64,000 nucleotides of DNA from NCBI RefSeq assembly GCF_014118685.1, contig NZ_JACFAK010000009.1:1-64000 (forward strand), written 5' to 3'. Source of the stretch: Flaviflexus huanghaiensis. Lineage in GTDB: Bacteria; Actinomycetota; Actinomycetes; Actinomycetales; Actinomycetaceae. Shown piece by piece: positions 16,475-26,716 of the stretch (within the stretch, counting starts at the first letter, position 1; each line of letters begins with the position of its first letter). The notes below the pieces were generated by a model, which saw only the letters and a program-made list of their open reading frames with translations, did not search any database and had not been told where the DNA came from. The position numbers were made by a program, and so were the translations under genes.

Positions 16475-19281
16475 CAGCGACGATCATCTCCTCCGACGTT
16501 TTACACCTGCTCGGTGTCGGTAGCGACGGATCCGACCACTATCTGCGGCGCGGCCGTCACCTGCGGTGGTTTCCGCATCACGTGCTCGGCTTTCCTCGAC
16601 GCGGCTTCGTTCTGCGACGGAGGCCCTCCCCACCGTGGCCGTGGTCCAAAGAGCTCATTCCCCTGTCGGCCTCCATCGCAGACGGGACAGCGGACGATGG
16701 CGCGTGGATCGTCGGTGCGGACGGGTTCAATCCGGAGGGGCACCGGTTGCGGATCACCTCACCCGCCGGTCGGACGGTTCCCACGGGCGGGGCGGTGGCT
16801 CCGGGCGCTGCTGGCATCGTCATGGAGACGCGGAAGAACGATCGGCCCATTTCATCCGCGTGGTTCGCCGTCCAGGTGGAGGGCCCAGCACGTGGGGCCG
16901 CCACCATCACTGCCACCTCATGGAGCCGTGGACCCGGCGACGAGGAGTCGTCTCTCTCCCACGTATCGGCCCGGCTCAGCGAGCTCTCACAGTGGTGGCC
17001 GCAGGGGCCGGGCGCAGCCCGGCGCGTGCTTCTGATCGACGGCGGGCAGATCGATGCTGTCGAGGTCCACGCGTCCCCTGGCGTGAGGATCAGCGGCGCT
17101 GCATGGATTACCTCCGCGCGATATGCGGAGGCCGGCGGATGGGAGACGGTGGGCAGATTCCTCCTTCCGATCGACGGAGACAATGTCTCCTATCCTGCCC
17201 AAGCTCATGCTGCTACGGTTATCGAAGACCGGCTCCGCGCGGGTGCTGCCGCCGCGGCCCCGCCGTGGGTCGCTTTGAGGTGGCCACCGAGAGCCCGTTC
17301 CGACTCGGATGGACAGGCGGCCGCGAGAGCACGCTTCGCAAAGCACATTCCCCTTTTGCAGGCAGAGCTGAGCCGAGTCCTCGCCGCCGAACTGGCCGAC
17401 GGCGTGCCACAGGGCACCGTCGAACCGGTGGATGTGCCGATGAGCGTCGAAGGTGGCGGAACTGCTTCCTTCGCAACGCCCCCGATCCCCCTCATCCTTG
17501 CTGCTGCCCTCGAATCGCCCGTCGCGCATCTGCTTGGGCTCGCCGCACACGACACCGGAGTGCCCGCAGAGATCCCGTATGACTACTGCATCACCGCGTG
17601 GTATCCACTCACGTGGCTCGCTGTGGTGGCCGCACCGTTTCTGGCACAGGGAAGCCATGATCACCCGTTGCTCGCACGCCGTTCGGACCGACCGGGCCTG
17701 CTCGTCCCGCCAATGCCGCCTGACGAGCCCACGCCGGGTGCGTTCGCTCGTGTCGCATCCCTCGCCACCGCGCTACTCGAAGCGCCGATTCCCGCCGCCG
17801 TCTCACCTGAGCGCGTGACGGCAGAGTCCACTGACGGCCCTGCCTCATCGCCACTCGGGATCGATGTGAAGCTCACATGGCACACCGCAGAGCCCGTTCA
17901 CCCGAGCCACGGTGCCGTCGTCGCCGCGACACAGGTGCGCCATGATAGCAGTGGGCGCGTGCCACTCGCGCGAGTCGACCCCCTGAGCGGCGAGAGGGTG
18001 CCAACACTGTCAGGGCTGGGACCGCACACTCTTCTCGACCGATGGCTACGCGTGCCGGGACGGACGTCGTGGTCGCTCCACCAGCTCGATATCTGGGGAC
18101 GATGGTCGCCACCGGCGCAGGTTGAGCAAAACGTCGTCGATGAGACTCCTCCGCCGGCGCCGACGGCACTGCGCGCAGAGGCCACGGGGCCGGGAGATGA
18201 CGTCGCTGGGACCGTGTCGAAGCTCCGCGTCGAGTTCGACTGGACGGCGGCTCATCGGGCGGCAGCACCGGATGCGGATACGTTCGTCATTTCGGTGGTG
18301 GCTGGCGACCATCCCGCCGCCGCGGCCGCCGCTCTGCCGGGTACTCGTGTCGAGGTCGGCCTCGACGGGTCCACGTCAACGGGCGGGCTCTCGGTAGAAC
18401 AGCATGCAACGCCCCATGGCGGCACCCGATATCACGTGAGGATGAACAACGCCCCCTCCCAGCACCGAGGCCACGTGTGGACATCGACAGCGGTCGTCCA
18501 GTCACGCAGACGCATCGGTCTTCTATCACGCCCGGTTTCTACGCCAGCAGATGCGGTCGATGAAGCACGCCCGAACGCCCCTGCCGGTCTGCCCGGTATC
18601 AGGCTCAGCTCGTGGCCCGATCCGGACGGAGTCGGATGGTTCCGTCTGACGTGGACACCGGCACCTGGTGAGCGAGTACAGATTCTCAGAGCTTCCGGGG
18701 CACTACTGCGAGCGGCCGCGGGCGAACCCCGAGAGAGCGGCTCTGTCGAGAGCTATGGCGAGCAGCTGCGTCGGCTCGCCGTCGACCATCCCTTTGCTTT
18801 CTCCCCAGACCATCCCCGCTCCTACTCTGCAGAAGTCGCCGAGCATGATGTCGCGATTCCCGGGAGCTCGCGCGATCTCACCGTGCTCGTCATCATCCCG
18901 ACCGGCCCGACCGGCTCACGTGCGCATTGGCCGACGAATTCTGACATGTTCACGGTCGTCGCGGCTCGTCGCAGGTCGACCCTCAGTCCGCCGCGGGTGA
19001 CAGCAGCGACGAACAGTCTCGGCGGGGTCGTTCTGACCGCGCACGTGCCAGCCGGCGGCGAGCGCCTCCGCGTCTGGCGATCCACGAAGACCCACCTTGC
19101 GGAGGACGTTCGTCGAATGCGGCCGCTCGCTCCGGTCGACATCGACGAGTCGAGCGTCGTCATCGTCGACGACACGGTCTCACCAAGTCGCTGGTACACG
19201 TACAGAGCCGCGGTCGAGATGCCGGATGGACGCAGATCCATTCCGACAGCTCCGATATGGATTCGCACTCTCGACGTGTGA
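16471..19281 (+). CDS. Large protein with Fn3/Ig-like C-terminal domains, unknown function (936 aa)
   Basis: This is the last gene of the three-gene operon, starting within the stop of the 1943-aa gene (ATGA). It has no signal peptide. The N-terminal part has basic and Trp/Pro-rich stretches (RRGRHLRWFPHHVLGFPRRG, residues 26-45). From about residue 550 there are two or three Fn3/Ig-like units, recognisable from patterns such as WFRLTWTPAPGERVQILRASG (near 718) and WYTYRAAVEMPDGRRS (near 910). Such domains usually mediate protein or carbohydrate contacts. The coupling to its neighbours suggests that the three proteins form one assembly. No enzyme motif was found. Confidence 0.72.
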   Translation: MTATIISSDVLHLLGVGSDGSDHYLRRGRHLRWFPHHVLGFPRRGFVLRRRPSPPWPWSKELIPLSASIADGTADDGAWIVGADGFNPEGHRLRITSPAGRTVPTGGAVAPGAAGIVMETRKNDRPISSAWFAVQVEGPARGAATITATSWSRGPGDEESSLSHVSARLSELSQWWPQGPGAARRVLLIDGGQIDAVEVHASPGVRISGAAWITSARYAEAGGWETVGRFLLPIDGDNVSYPAQAHAATVIEDRLRAGAAAAAPPWVALRWPPRARSDSDGQAAARARFAKHIPLLQAELSRVLAAELADGVPQGTVEPVDVPMSVEGGGTASFATPPIPLILAAALESPVAHLLGLAAHDTGVPAEIPYDYCITAWYPLTWLAVVAAPFLAQGSHDHPLLARRSDRPGLLVPPMPPDEPTPGAFARVASLATALLEAPIPAAVSPERVTAESTDGPASSPLGIDVKLTWHTAEPVHPSHGAVVAATQVRHDSSGRVPLARVDPLSGERVPTLSGLGPHTLLDRWLRVPGRTSWSLHQLDIWGRWSPPAQVEQNVVDETPPPAPTALRAEATGPGDDVAGTVSKLRVEFDWTAAHRAAAPDADTFVISVVAGDHPAAAAAALPGTRVEVGLDGSTSTGGLSVEQHATPHGGTRYHVRMNNAPSQHRGHVWTSTAVVQSRRRIGLLSRPVSTPADAVDEARPNAPAGLPGIRLSSWPDPDGVGWFRLTWTPAPGERVQILRASGALLRAAAGEPRESGSVESYGEQLRRLAVDHPFAFSPDHPRSYSAEVAEHDVAIPGSSRDLTVLVIIPTGPTGSRAHWPTNSDMFTVVAARRRSTLSPPRVTAATNSLGGVVLTAHVPAGGERLRVWRSTKTHLAEDVRRMRPLAPVDIDESSVVIVDDTVSPSRWYTYRAAVEMPDGRRSIPTAPIWIRTLDV

Positions 19282-19459
19282 CCGTGCCCCCGTGCGAACA
19301 TGCACGATCACTCTCCGCTTAACGGCGCTCCTCCCCTGGGGATTCCGGCGAACGACGTTGAGACAACGTTGAAGCCGATGAGGGGCCGCGCCTCCGCTGG
19401 CCTCGAGGTCGGCCGACGTTTCACGCAGTCGCCGACCTGGCAGCGGATCGAGACATGGA

Positions 19460-19493
19460 AAGAGTCGGGATGCGATTACACATCCCGACTCTT
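19460..19493 (-). terminator. Terminator hairpin between giant-protein operon and tRNA-Val
   Basis: A 13-bp perfect stem (AAGAGTCGGGATG at 19460-19472, CATCCCGACTCTT at 19481-19493) encloses an 8-base loop. It lies six bases past the 3' end of tRNA-Val on the minus strand, where it is followed by TCC after the CTTT arm. It could also end the rightward operon, whose last stop is 178 bases upstream. Confidence 0.75.
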
Positions 19494-19498
19494 CACTG

Positions 19499-19575
<77 letters not shown>

Positions 19576-19768
19576 CCGCATTTCAGGCTCGAAAGAGCTG
19601 ACGAAATGCAGTGCGGATCGATAAGAGACTTTACACGGCGACGGGAAGTGGAACCAATCCGCGCGGCTTCGACATCGTCACATAGATCCCAAAATCGAGA
19701 AGCGGACCGGGGCGTCGTGGGCGGTTGCGGGGGCGGACCGTTATGAAGGTTGCCCTCGCCGCCTGCGA

Positions 19769-21214
19769 CTACCGCTTCTCGGGCAGGCCCTTCTCCCCCG
19801 GGGCCCAGATTCTGCCCGTAAAGGTCGGGCGTCTGAACGATTCAGCAGTGAGGACTGCGTCGACCTGATCGGCCGTCATGAGCCCCATCTCCACCACAAC
19901 CTCCTTAACGGTCATGCCGGTGCGAGCGCATTCCTTACCGACAAGGTCTCCGTTGTGGTGGCCGATGATCGGGTTGAGGTATGTGACAATGCCAATCGAG
20001 TTTTCGACATCGCGGCGAGTCCGCTCCCCGTTGGCAGTGATTCCGGTGAGGCAGTGAGTGCGAAGGGTGTCGCACGCATTGCTCAGCAACATGATCGACT
20101 CGAATGTCGCCTCTGCGAGGGCAGGCTCCATGACATTGAGCTGAAGCTGCCCCGCCTCGGCCGCCATTGTCACCGTCACATCGTTTCCGATGACCTTGAA
20201 GCACACTTGATTGACAACTTCGGGGATGACCGGGTTGACCTTCGCTGGCATGATCGACGATCCCGCCTGCATCTGCGGCAGGTTAATCTCGTTGAACCCG
20301 GCCCTCGGCCCCGAGGAGAGGAGCCGCAAGTCATTGGCAATCTTCGAGAGCTTCTGAGCGCCGCGCTTCAGCGAAGAGTGGACGGTCACGTAGTCACCCG
20401 TATCGCTCGTCGCCTCGACGAGGTCTGGTGCAGGCGTGAGGTCGAGACCTGTCACGTGAGAGAGCTTTCGGGATACGACCTCGGCATAGTTCTCCGGTGC
20501 GTTAAGACCGGTGCCGATCGCAGTTGCCCCGAGGTTGATCGAGAGGAGATAGTTGGCCGCACGGTTCATGACGACGACCTCCTCCTCGAGAGTGGTTGCC
20601 CACCCTCCGAACTCTTGGCCGAGCGTCATCGGCACCGCGTCCTGGAGCTGGGTTCTTCCCATTTTCAAGACATCGGAGAACTCTTCGCTCTTCTCACGGA
20701 GCACCTCGGCGACGAGCTTGATGCGGGTGATAAGGCGCTTGACGTCGACATAGATCGCGAGCCGTAGGGCCGTCGGGTACACGTCGTTCGTCGACTGGGA
20801 CTTGTTGACGTCGTCGTTCGGGTTGATGACGTCATATCGGCCCTTCTCGTAGCCGAGCAGTTCGAGCGCAAGGTTAGCGACGACCTCGTTTGTGTTCATA
20901 TTGACCGAGGTGCCCGCTCCACCCTGGAACAAGTCGATCGGGAACTCATCTATGCAGCGCCCCTTATCCAGGATTTCGTCGCATCCTGCGACGATGGCCT
21001 GGGCAATATCGGAGGGCAGCGTCCCGAGTTCCTCGTTCGCCAGCGCTGACGCCTTCTTCACCTGGACGATAGCGCGGACGAAATGCGGCACGTCACGGAC
21101 GAGCCTGCCCGACATGGGGAAGTTCTCGATGGCGCGGAGCGTATGAATCCCATAGTAGGCGTCGGCGGGAATCTCCCGGGCGCCAAGAAGATCCTGTTCA
21201 ACACGGTACGACAT
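19769..21214 (-). CDS. aspA: Aspartate ammonia-lyase
   Basis: The 481-aa length matches the family (about 470-480 aa). The enzyme deaminates L-aspartate reversibly to fumarate and ammonium in the cytoplasm. The fumarase/aspartase superfamily signature [11 protein letters not shown] is present near residue 320, and the N-terminus [22 protein letters not shown] is typical of aspartases. A GAAAGG ribosome site lies a little over ten bases before the ATG. It is a single-gene unit. Fumarate made here could feed the succinate dehydrogenase/fumarate reductase encoded at 47-50.7 kb. Fumarase is the alternative, but the N-terminal region favours aspartase. Confidence 0.93.
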   Translation of the reverse strand: MSYRVEQDLLGAREIPADAYYGIHTLRAIENFPMSGRLVRDVPHFVRAIVQVKKASALANEELGTLPSDIAQAIVAGCDEILDKGRCIDEFPIDLFQGGAGTSVNMNTNEVVANLALELLGYEKGRYDVINPNDDVNKSQSTNDVYPTALRLAIYVDVKRLITRIKLVAEVLREKSEEFSDVLKMGRTQLQDAVPMTLGQEFGGWATTLEEEVVVMNRAANYLLSINLGATAIGTGLNAPENYAEVVSRKLSHVTGLDLTPAPDLVEATSDTGDYVTVHSSLKRGAQKLSKIANDLRLLSSGPRAGFNEINLPQMQAGSSIMPAKVNPVIPEVVNQVCFKVIGNDVTVTMAAEAGQLQLNVMEPALAEATFESIMLLSNACDTLRTHCLTGITANGERTRRDVENSIGIVTYLNPIIGHHNGDLVGKECARTGMTVKEVVVEMGLMTADQVDAVLTAESFRRPTFTGRIWAPGEKGLPEKR

Positions 21215-21424
21215 GGTCGTGTCAGCCTTTCTCTGCTGAAGTGCGCACCCTCATGGGTGATCGCGGGGAATTCTCAAGCCCTGTCATGGCCTCATCCCCT
21301 TAAGCCAGCCTCCAGGTTAGGCGACCGTGCCGAGAATACGCGGATCGCCTGCAAACGTCTCGCCCTCGATGACTAGACCATCGACGCGGTCGCGCGTGCT
21401 TGGCCCATGGAGCCGCACATGACT

Positions 21425-21448
21425 GTAGGCGGCCCGGGGGCCGCCTAC
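21425..21448 (-). terminator. Terminator hairpin after the DUF3052 gene
   Basis: A 10-bp perfect GC-rich stem (GTAGGCGGCC at 21425-21434, GGCCGCCTAC at 21439-21448) with a 4-base loop lies 19 bases past the stop of the leftward DUF3052 gene. The rest of the 250-bp gap to aspA holds only that gene's probable promoter region, with nothing else recognisable. Confidence 0.7.
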
Positions 21449-21466
21449 TTCTCGTTGTTAGCTTGG

Positions 21467-21934
21467 TCAGCGGCGGGGTCCGCGCGCCGATAGACGCACT
21501 CCCGTCCATTCGTTCGACAGCGCAGCCGCCGTCGTTGCTGCGAGGCCGGCGGTCTGGGCCGCCTCTTCGACAACGATGTGCTCGACATATCCGCGCGTGC
21601 CCATGGAGGGGATCATGACCCAGATAATTCCAGAGCCGTCGTCAAGATTGGCTCTGGCATCAACGAGAAGATCGGCGAGATCGTCCTCGTCACCGTCGTC
21701 GTTGCGCCACCAAATGAGGGTTCCGTCGCAGACGTCCTCGTAATCTTCGTCGACGAGCGCCGTCCCTGTTGCAGCTTCGATCCTGCCTCTCACCGACTCT
21801 TCGACATCCTCGTCCCAGCCGAACTCTTGGATCACCTGCCCCGTCTTCAGTCCGAGCTCCACTGATCCGGCTGCAGAACCGGTCCTTTCCTGTGTAGACC
21901 GCGAGGGCGCGGTCGCCTTGTTATCCACTCTCAT
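21467..21934 (-). CDS. DUF3052 family protein
   Basis: This 155-aa acidic protein belongs to the actinobacterial DUF3052 family. The conserved segments GLKTGQVIQEFGWDEDVEESVR, LIWWRNDDGDEDDLADLLVDA and EEAAQTAGLAATT are all present. The function is unknown. It is divergent from aceE across about 215 bases. A DUF3052 gene beside aceE is also found in mycobacteria, so the arrangement seems conserved. The start is the ATG at 21934; the first 25 residues are poorly conserved in appearance, so a later start is possible. Confidence 0.85.
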   Translation of the reverse strand: MRVDNKATAPSRSTQERTGSAAGSVELGLKTGQVIQEFGWDEDVEESVRGRIEAATGTALVDEDYEDVCDGTLIWWRNDDGDEDDLADLLVDARANLDDGSGIIWVMIPSMGTRGYVEHIVVEEAAQTAGLAATTAAALSNEWTGVRLSARGPRR

Positions 21935-22150
21935 AGTTCACCAAAGATTGACGGAAATTTCCACGTATCGCCGCCATTTCGACCTGATCGCCCACGGCGG
22001 GTGAGCAACGGCACCCTACGAGCCAGCCTTTCTCACGGGGTGAACACATCGAAGCGGGACGTTCGGCCCGGAAGGGGGTAGATTTGAGGTACTGGGTTTC
22101 CGGCCGCCGACGGCCCGCCCCACCGCGCAATCGCACTGCAAGGAGATGCT

Positions 22151-24901
22151 GTGAGTTCGAAAGACGATACCTTCCCGCTCATCGATGGCCTGCTCAGCCG
22201 CGTGCCTGATCTCGACACCGAAGAGACGCAGGAGTGGCTGGATTCCATCGATGCTCTCATTAAAAGTCGGGGTGGCCCCCGGGCTCGTTACATCCTCCTG
22301 TCGATGCTTCGTCGCGCCCGTCAGCGGAATATCCAGGTGCCGACGAGCCTCACGACCCCGTACGTCAACACGATCGCAGTGCAGGACGAGCCCTACTTCC
22401 CGGGCGATGAGAAGCTCGAGCGCGAGATCCGGCGCTGGATCCGGTGGAACGCCGCGGTCCAGGTGACCCGAGCCCAGCGCCCCGGCGTCCAGGTCGGCGG
22501 TCACATTTCCTCCTACGCCTCCGTGGCGACGCTGTACGAGGTCGGCTTCAACCACTTCTTCCGCGGCAAGAGCCATCCAGGCGGCGGCGACCAGGTGTTC
22601 TTCCAGGGACACGCGGCACCAGGCAACTACGCTCGCGCGTTCGTCGAAGGTCGTCTGTCCGAGGACGACATGGACGGATTCCGCCAGGAGCACTCCCGCC
22701 CGGCGGGCGGTCGTGGCCTGCCCTCCTATCCGCACCCGCGCCAGATGCCGGACTTCTGGGAGTTCCCGACAGTGTCGATGGGTCTCGGCCCGGCTCAGGC
22801 TATCCATCAGGCTTGGTTCAACAAGTACTTGCACGACCGCGGTATCAAGGACACCTCCGAGCAGAGCGTTTGGGCGTTCCTTGGCGATGGTGAGATGGAC
22901 GAACCGGAGTCGCGCGGCATGCTTCAGCTCGCCGCCCAGCAGGGTCTCGACAACCTGAACTTCGTCATCAACTGCAACCTGCAACGTCTCGACGGCCCGG
23001 TCCGCGGTAACGGCAAAATCGTTCAGGAGCTCGAAGCGTTCTTCCGCGGCGCCGGATGGAACGTCATCAAGGTCATTTGGGGCCGTGAATGGGATCCGCT
23101 CCTCGAAGCCGACCACGACCGTGCCCTTGTCAACATTATGAACACGACTCTGGACGGCGACTATCAGACGTTCAAGGCGAACGATGGCGCCTTCGTCCGT
23201 GAGCATTTCTTCGGGCGCGATCCGCGCACGAAGGCGATGGTGAAGGACTGGTCAGACGAGAGGATCTGGTCCCTCAAGCGCGGTGGTCACGATTACCGCA
23301 AGGTCTACGCAGCGTACAAGGCGGCAAGCGAGCACACCGGTCAGCCGACCGTCATTCTCGCCCACACGATCAAGGGCTACCTGCTCGGCACGAACTTCGC
23401 GGGCCGCAACGCGACTCACCAGATGAAGAAGCTGAATTCCCAGGATCTCAAGGGTCTGCGCGACTCGCTCAATCTCGACATCGACGATTCGCAGCTCGAA
23501 GATCCCTACGGCGCACCGTACTACCGGCCCTCGCCGAACAACGAGGCCTACCAGTACATGCAAGACCGGAGGAAGGAGCTGGGTGGCTACCTGCCACAGC
23601 GCCGCCAGTCCTGGAACGGTATCAAGCTACCCGAGGAGAAGCGGTTCGAGATCCTCAAGAAGGGCTCGGGCCAGCAGAAGGTCGCTACGACAATGGCCCT
23701 CGTGCGCCTCCTTAAAGAGCTCATGAAGGACAAAGAGTTCGGCAAGCGGGTAGTCCCCATCATTCCCGATGAGGCACGCACCTTCGGTCTCGACGCGATC
23801 TTCCCGACAGCGAAGATCTACAACACGCACGGCCAGAAATATACGTCCGTCGACGCAGACCTCCTGCTGTCCTACAAGGAGGCCGAGACCGGCCAGATCC
23901 TTCACATGGGCATTAATGAAGCTGGATCCGCAGCAACGCTCGCCACAGTCGGCACCTCTCATGCCGTCCACGGCGAGATGATGATGCCGTTCTACATCTT
24001 CTATTCGATGTTCGGCTTCCAGCGCACGGGTGATCAGTTCTGGGCCGCCGGCGATCAGCTCACACGCGGTTTCGTTATCGGCGCCACAGCGGGTCGGACA
24101 ACGCTTGCGGGTGAGGGCACGCAGCACATGGACGGTCACTCTCCCGTCCTCGGTTCGACCAACCCAGCGATGGTCATTTACGACCCGGCCTACTCTTACG
24201 AGATCGGCCACATCGTGAAGGACGGCATCACGCGCATGTACGGGGACGGCTCCGACGGCCGGGACCAGAACGTCATGTACTACCTCACGGTCTACAACGA
24301 GCCGATGATCCAGCCGGAAGAGCCGGAGGATGTCGACGTTGACGGCATCATCCGCGGCATCCATAGGATCGCGTCCGCAGACGGCGATGGTCACCGCGTC
24401 GGCCTCCTGTCCTCCGGTGTGGGTGTTCCGTGGGCGCTCCACGCAAAGGAGCTGCTCGAGGAGGATTGGGGCGTTAAGGCCTCGGTCTACTCCGTTACCT
24501 CCTGGTACGAGCTACGTCGCGATGGTATTGCCGCTGATGAGCACAACTTCCTTCATCCGGAGGAGGAGCGGCACGTTCCGTACGTCACGCAAAAGCTCAA
24601 GGACGATGCAGATGTCTTCGTCGCCACGTCTGACTTCGAGCATCAGGTGCAGGATGCGATCCGTCCGTGGGTTCCCGGCACCTATGCGACCCTGGGCGCG
24701 GACGGCTTCGGCTACTCCGACACTCGCGCAGCTGCGCGCCGCCAGTTCAAGATCGACGCCCACTCCATGGTCGTCCGGGCGCTGTCGACGCTCGCCGACC
24801 TCGGCCGGATCGATCGGTCGACCGTGTCTGACGCGATCCAAAAGTACGATCTGTTCAACGTCAATGCAGGGCAGTCCGGCGAAGCCGGCGGCGATGCATA
24901 A
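22151..24901 (+). CDS. aceE: Pyruvate dehydrogenase E1 component (homodimeric type)
   Basis: This 916-aa thiamine-diphosphate enzyme decarboxylates pyruvate and acetylates the lipoyl E2 of the pyruvate dehydrogenase complex, giving acetyl-CoA entry to the TCA cycle. The ThDP-binding motif starts at GDGEMDE (residues about 245-251) and ends at NFVINCN about 25 residues later, as in the family. The length fits (E. coli 887 aa; actinobacterial forms about 910-930 aa). It starts at GTG with AAGGAG six bases upstream. It is transcribed alone, so E2 and E3 lie elsewhere. Confidence 0.95.
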   Translation: MSSKDDTFPLIDGLLSRVPDLDTEETQEWLDSIDALIKSRGGPRARYILLSMLRRARQRNIQVPTSLTTPYVNTIAVQDEPYFPGDEKLEREIRRWIRWNAAVQVTRAQRPGVQVGGHISSYASVATLYEVGFNHFFRGKSHPGGGDQVFFQGHAAPGNYARAFVEGRLSEDDMDGFRQEHSRPAGGRGLPSYPHPRQMPDFWEFPTVSMGLGPAQAIHQAWFNKYLHDRGIKDTSEQSVWAFLGDGEMDEPESRGMLQLAAQQGLDNLNFVINCNLQRLDGPVRGNGKIVQELEAFFRGAGWNVIKVIWGREWDPLLEADHDRALVNIMNTTLDGDYQTFKANDGAFVREHFFGRDPRTKAMVKDWSDERIWSLKRGGHDYRKVYAAYKAASEHTGQPTVILAHTIKGYLLGTNFAGRNATHQMKKLNSQDLKGLRDSLNLDIDDSQLEDPYGAPYYRPSPNNEAYQYMQDRRKELGGYLPQRRQSWNGIKLPEEKRFEILKKGSGQQKVATTMALVRLLKELMKDKEFGKRVVPIIPDEARTFGLDAIFPTAKIYNTHGQKYTSVDADLLLSYKEAETGQILHMGINEAGSAATLATVGTSHAVHGEMMMPFYIFYSMFGFQRTGDQFWAAGDQLTRGFVIGATAGRTTLAGEGTQHMDGHSPVLGSTNPAMVIYDPAYSYEIGHIVKDGITRMYGDGSDGRDQNVMYYLTVYNEPMIQPEEPEDVDVDGIIRGIHRIASADGDGHRVGLLSSGVGVPWALHAKELLEEDWGVKASVYSVTSWYELRRDGIAADEHNFLHPEEERHVPYVTQKLKDDADVFVATSDFEHQVQDAIRPWVPGTYATLGADGFGYSDTRAAARRQFKIDAHSMVVRALSTLADLGRIDRSTVSDAIQKYDLFNVNAGQSGEAGGDA

Positions 24902-24916
24902 ACCCTGACAGATGAC

Positions 24917-24945
24917 GAGGCGCCATGGTTGAACCATGGCGCCTC
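24917..24945 (+). terminator. Terminator hairpin after aceE
   Basis: A perfect 14-bp inverted repeat (GAGGCGCCATGGTT at 24917-24930, AACCATGGCGCCTC at 24932-24945) lies 16 bases past the aceE stop. It sits upstream of the ABC exporter gene, which supports the start of that gene at 24965 rather than at the ATG inside the hairpin (24929). Confidence 0.75.
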
Positions 24946-24964
24946 CACTCATGAAGAGAGAAGA

Positions 24965-26716
24965 ATGCTCCTCCACCTGACGTGGGACTACTTACGCCGC
25001 AGGAAGGTCAGGATCGCGGCCGTGATCGTCCTCCAGCTCATTCAGTCGATCGCCTCGCTCTGGCTGCCGGCGCTCAACGCCGCCATCATCAACGACGGTG
25101 TGCTGAAGGCCGATATCCCGGTCATTTGGCAGCTCGGCGCTGTCATGCTCGGCGTGACCGTTCTCCAAGTGTTCGCCATCTCCTCCGCAATCTACTTCGG
25201 TGCGGAATTGGCGATGGGTCTCGGGCACCATCTGCGGTCCGAGGTGTTCGAGAAGGTTCAGGCGTTCGGCCGAGCTGAACTCCACCGCTTTGGCCCGGCC
25301 TCCCTCATCACCCGCTCAACAAATGACGTGAGCCAGGTTCAGATGGTCGTCCACATGACGTTCACGATCATCGTCATGGCTCCCATTATGGGCATCGGTG
25401 GAATCATCATGGCGGCCGCTCAGGACGTCGCCCTGTCCGGGCTGTTCGTCATCATCGTCCCGGTTCTCGGCCTCTTCACGTTCTCGATGATTGTGCGCCT
25501 CGGCCCGCTTTACGAAGTTCAGCAGAAGCGTGTCGATACGATTAACCGCCTCTTGCGAGAACAGCTGACCGGCGTCCGTGTCATCCGAGCCTTCTTGCGC
25601 CAGCAGGCGCAGAAGCTGAGATTCCAGAAAGCGAACAACGAGATGCGGGAGGTCTGGCTCAAGATCGGTACGACGTGGGCGTTCATGATGCCAGTCATCC
25701 AAATGATTGTCGGTCTGTCATCGGTGGCGATCGTCTGGTTCGGCGGCCACCGTATCGAAGACGGCGGCATGGAAGTCGGCTCCCTCATCGCCTTCATCAA
25801 CTACCTCATGCAGATCCTCATGGCGATCATGATGTCAGCCATGATGTTCATGATGGTGCCGCGTGCGCGCGTGTCGGCGAACCGAATCGGAGCCGTCCTC
25901 GGTACCGATGTCGCGATCGTTGCGCCTACCGAGCCCGCGTCCCTGCCACCGTCTCCTGCCGAGTTTCGGCTGGAATCGGCGACGGTCCAATATGACGATG
26001 CCGACCGTCCAGTGCTCGACTCGATCGACATCCGGTTCCCGCCGGGTTCGACAACTGCACTCGTCGGTGGGACCGGCTCCGGAAAGACGACCCTCGCCCA
26101 CCTCCTGTCCCGCATGGTCGACCCGGCCTCCGGGACGGTCATACTCGGCGGGATCGACGTTCGCGGCTTTGACCCGGCGGAGCTCCGGACCCGGATCGCG
26201 CTGGTCCCGCAGAAGGCGTACCTGTTCGCGGGCACCATCGCAACGACGGTCAGTGGGCAGCGGCGAGCGACCGAGTTCGATGACGCGCGGATATGGAAGG
26301 CGCTCGATGCCGCCCAGGCGACGGAGTTCGTGACGAAACTCGACGATGGCCTCGAGTCGCGGATTGACCCAGGTGGGCGGAACCTCTCGGGTGGCCAGCG
26401 GCAGAGGCTGACTATTGCGCGCGCCCTGTATCGGGCGATGGCGGGCGACGTCGATCTCGTCATTTTCGATGACTCCTTCTCAGCCCTCGATTTCGCGACC
26501 GACCAGAGATTGCGGCACGCGCTACCTGACGCCATTCCGGGTGTCGCTGTCCTCATTGTGGCCCAGCGCATCTCCACGATCCGCCACGCCGATCAGATCG
26601 TCGTCCTCGACGGCGGGCAGGATGTCGGTCAGGGAACCCACGACGAACTCATGGAGTCCTGCCCGACCTACCGCGAGATCGTCGCATCCCAGCTATCCGC
26701 AGAGGAGGCAGCATGA
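24965..26716 (+). CDS. ABC exporter half-transporter, degenerate-site subunit
   Basis: This 583-aa protein fuses a six-helix exporter membrane domain with an ABC ATPase. Walker A is GGTGSGKTT, the signature LSGGQRQRLTIARAL is canonical, but Walker B ends DLVIFDD, with Asp in place of the catalytic Glu, and the H-loop is VAQRIST, with Gln for His. Its own nucleotide site is therefore of the non-hydrolysing type seen in heterodimeric exporters such as TM287/288 and BmrCD. The partner is the next gene, joined by an ATGA overlap. I start it at 24965 because the upstream ATG lies in the aceE terminator. The substrate is unknown; multidrug or lipid export is typical. Confidence 0.9.
   Translation: MLLHLTWDYLRRRKVRIAAVIVLQLIQSIASLWLPALNAAIINDGVLKADIPVIWQLGAVMLGVTVLQVFAISSAIYFGAELAMGLGHHLRSEVFEKVQAFGRAELHRFGPASLITRSTNDVSQVQMVVHMTFTIIVMAPIMGIGGIIMAAAQDVALSGLFVIIVPVLGLFTFSMIVRLGPLYEVQQKRVDTINRLLREQLTGVRVIRAFLRQQAQKLRFQKANNEMREVWLKIGTTWAFMMPVIQMIVGLSSVAIVWFGGHRIEDGGMEVGSLIAFINYLMQILMAIMMSAMMFMMVPRARVSANRIGAVLGTDVAIVAPTEPASLPPSPAEFRLESATVQYDDADRPVLDSIDIRFPPGSTTALVGGTGSGKTTLAHLLSRMVDPASGTVILGGIDVRGFDPAELRTRIALVPQKAYLFAGTIATTVSGQRRATEFDDARIWKALDAAQATEFVTKLDDGLESRIDPGGRNLSGGQRQRLTIARALYRAMAGDVDLVIFDDSFSALDFATDQRLRHALPDAIPGVAVLIVAQRISTIRHADQIVVLDGGQDVGQGTHDELMESCPTYREIVASQLSAEEAA

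Noticed and set aside
22016-23206. A 396-codon open frame opposite aceE
   Set aside because: It is fully antisense to the conserved aceE coding sequence, and its content is explained by the third-position bias of aceE.
24929-24964. Upstream ATG for the first ABC exporter subunit
   Set aside because: It falls inside the aceE terminator hairpin and adds residues outside the family.
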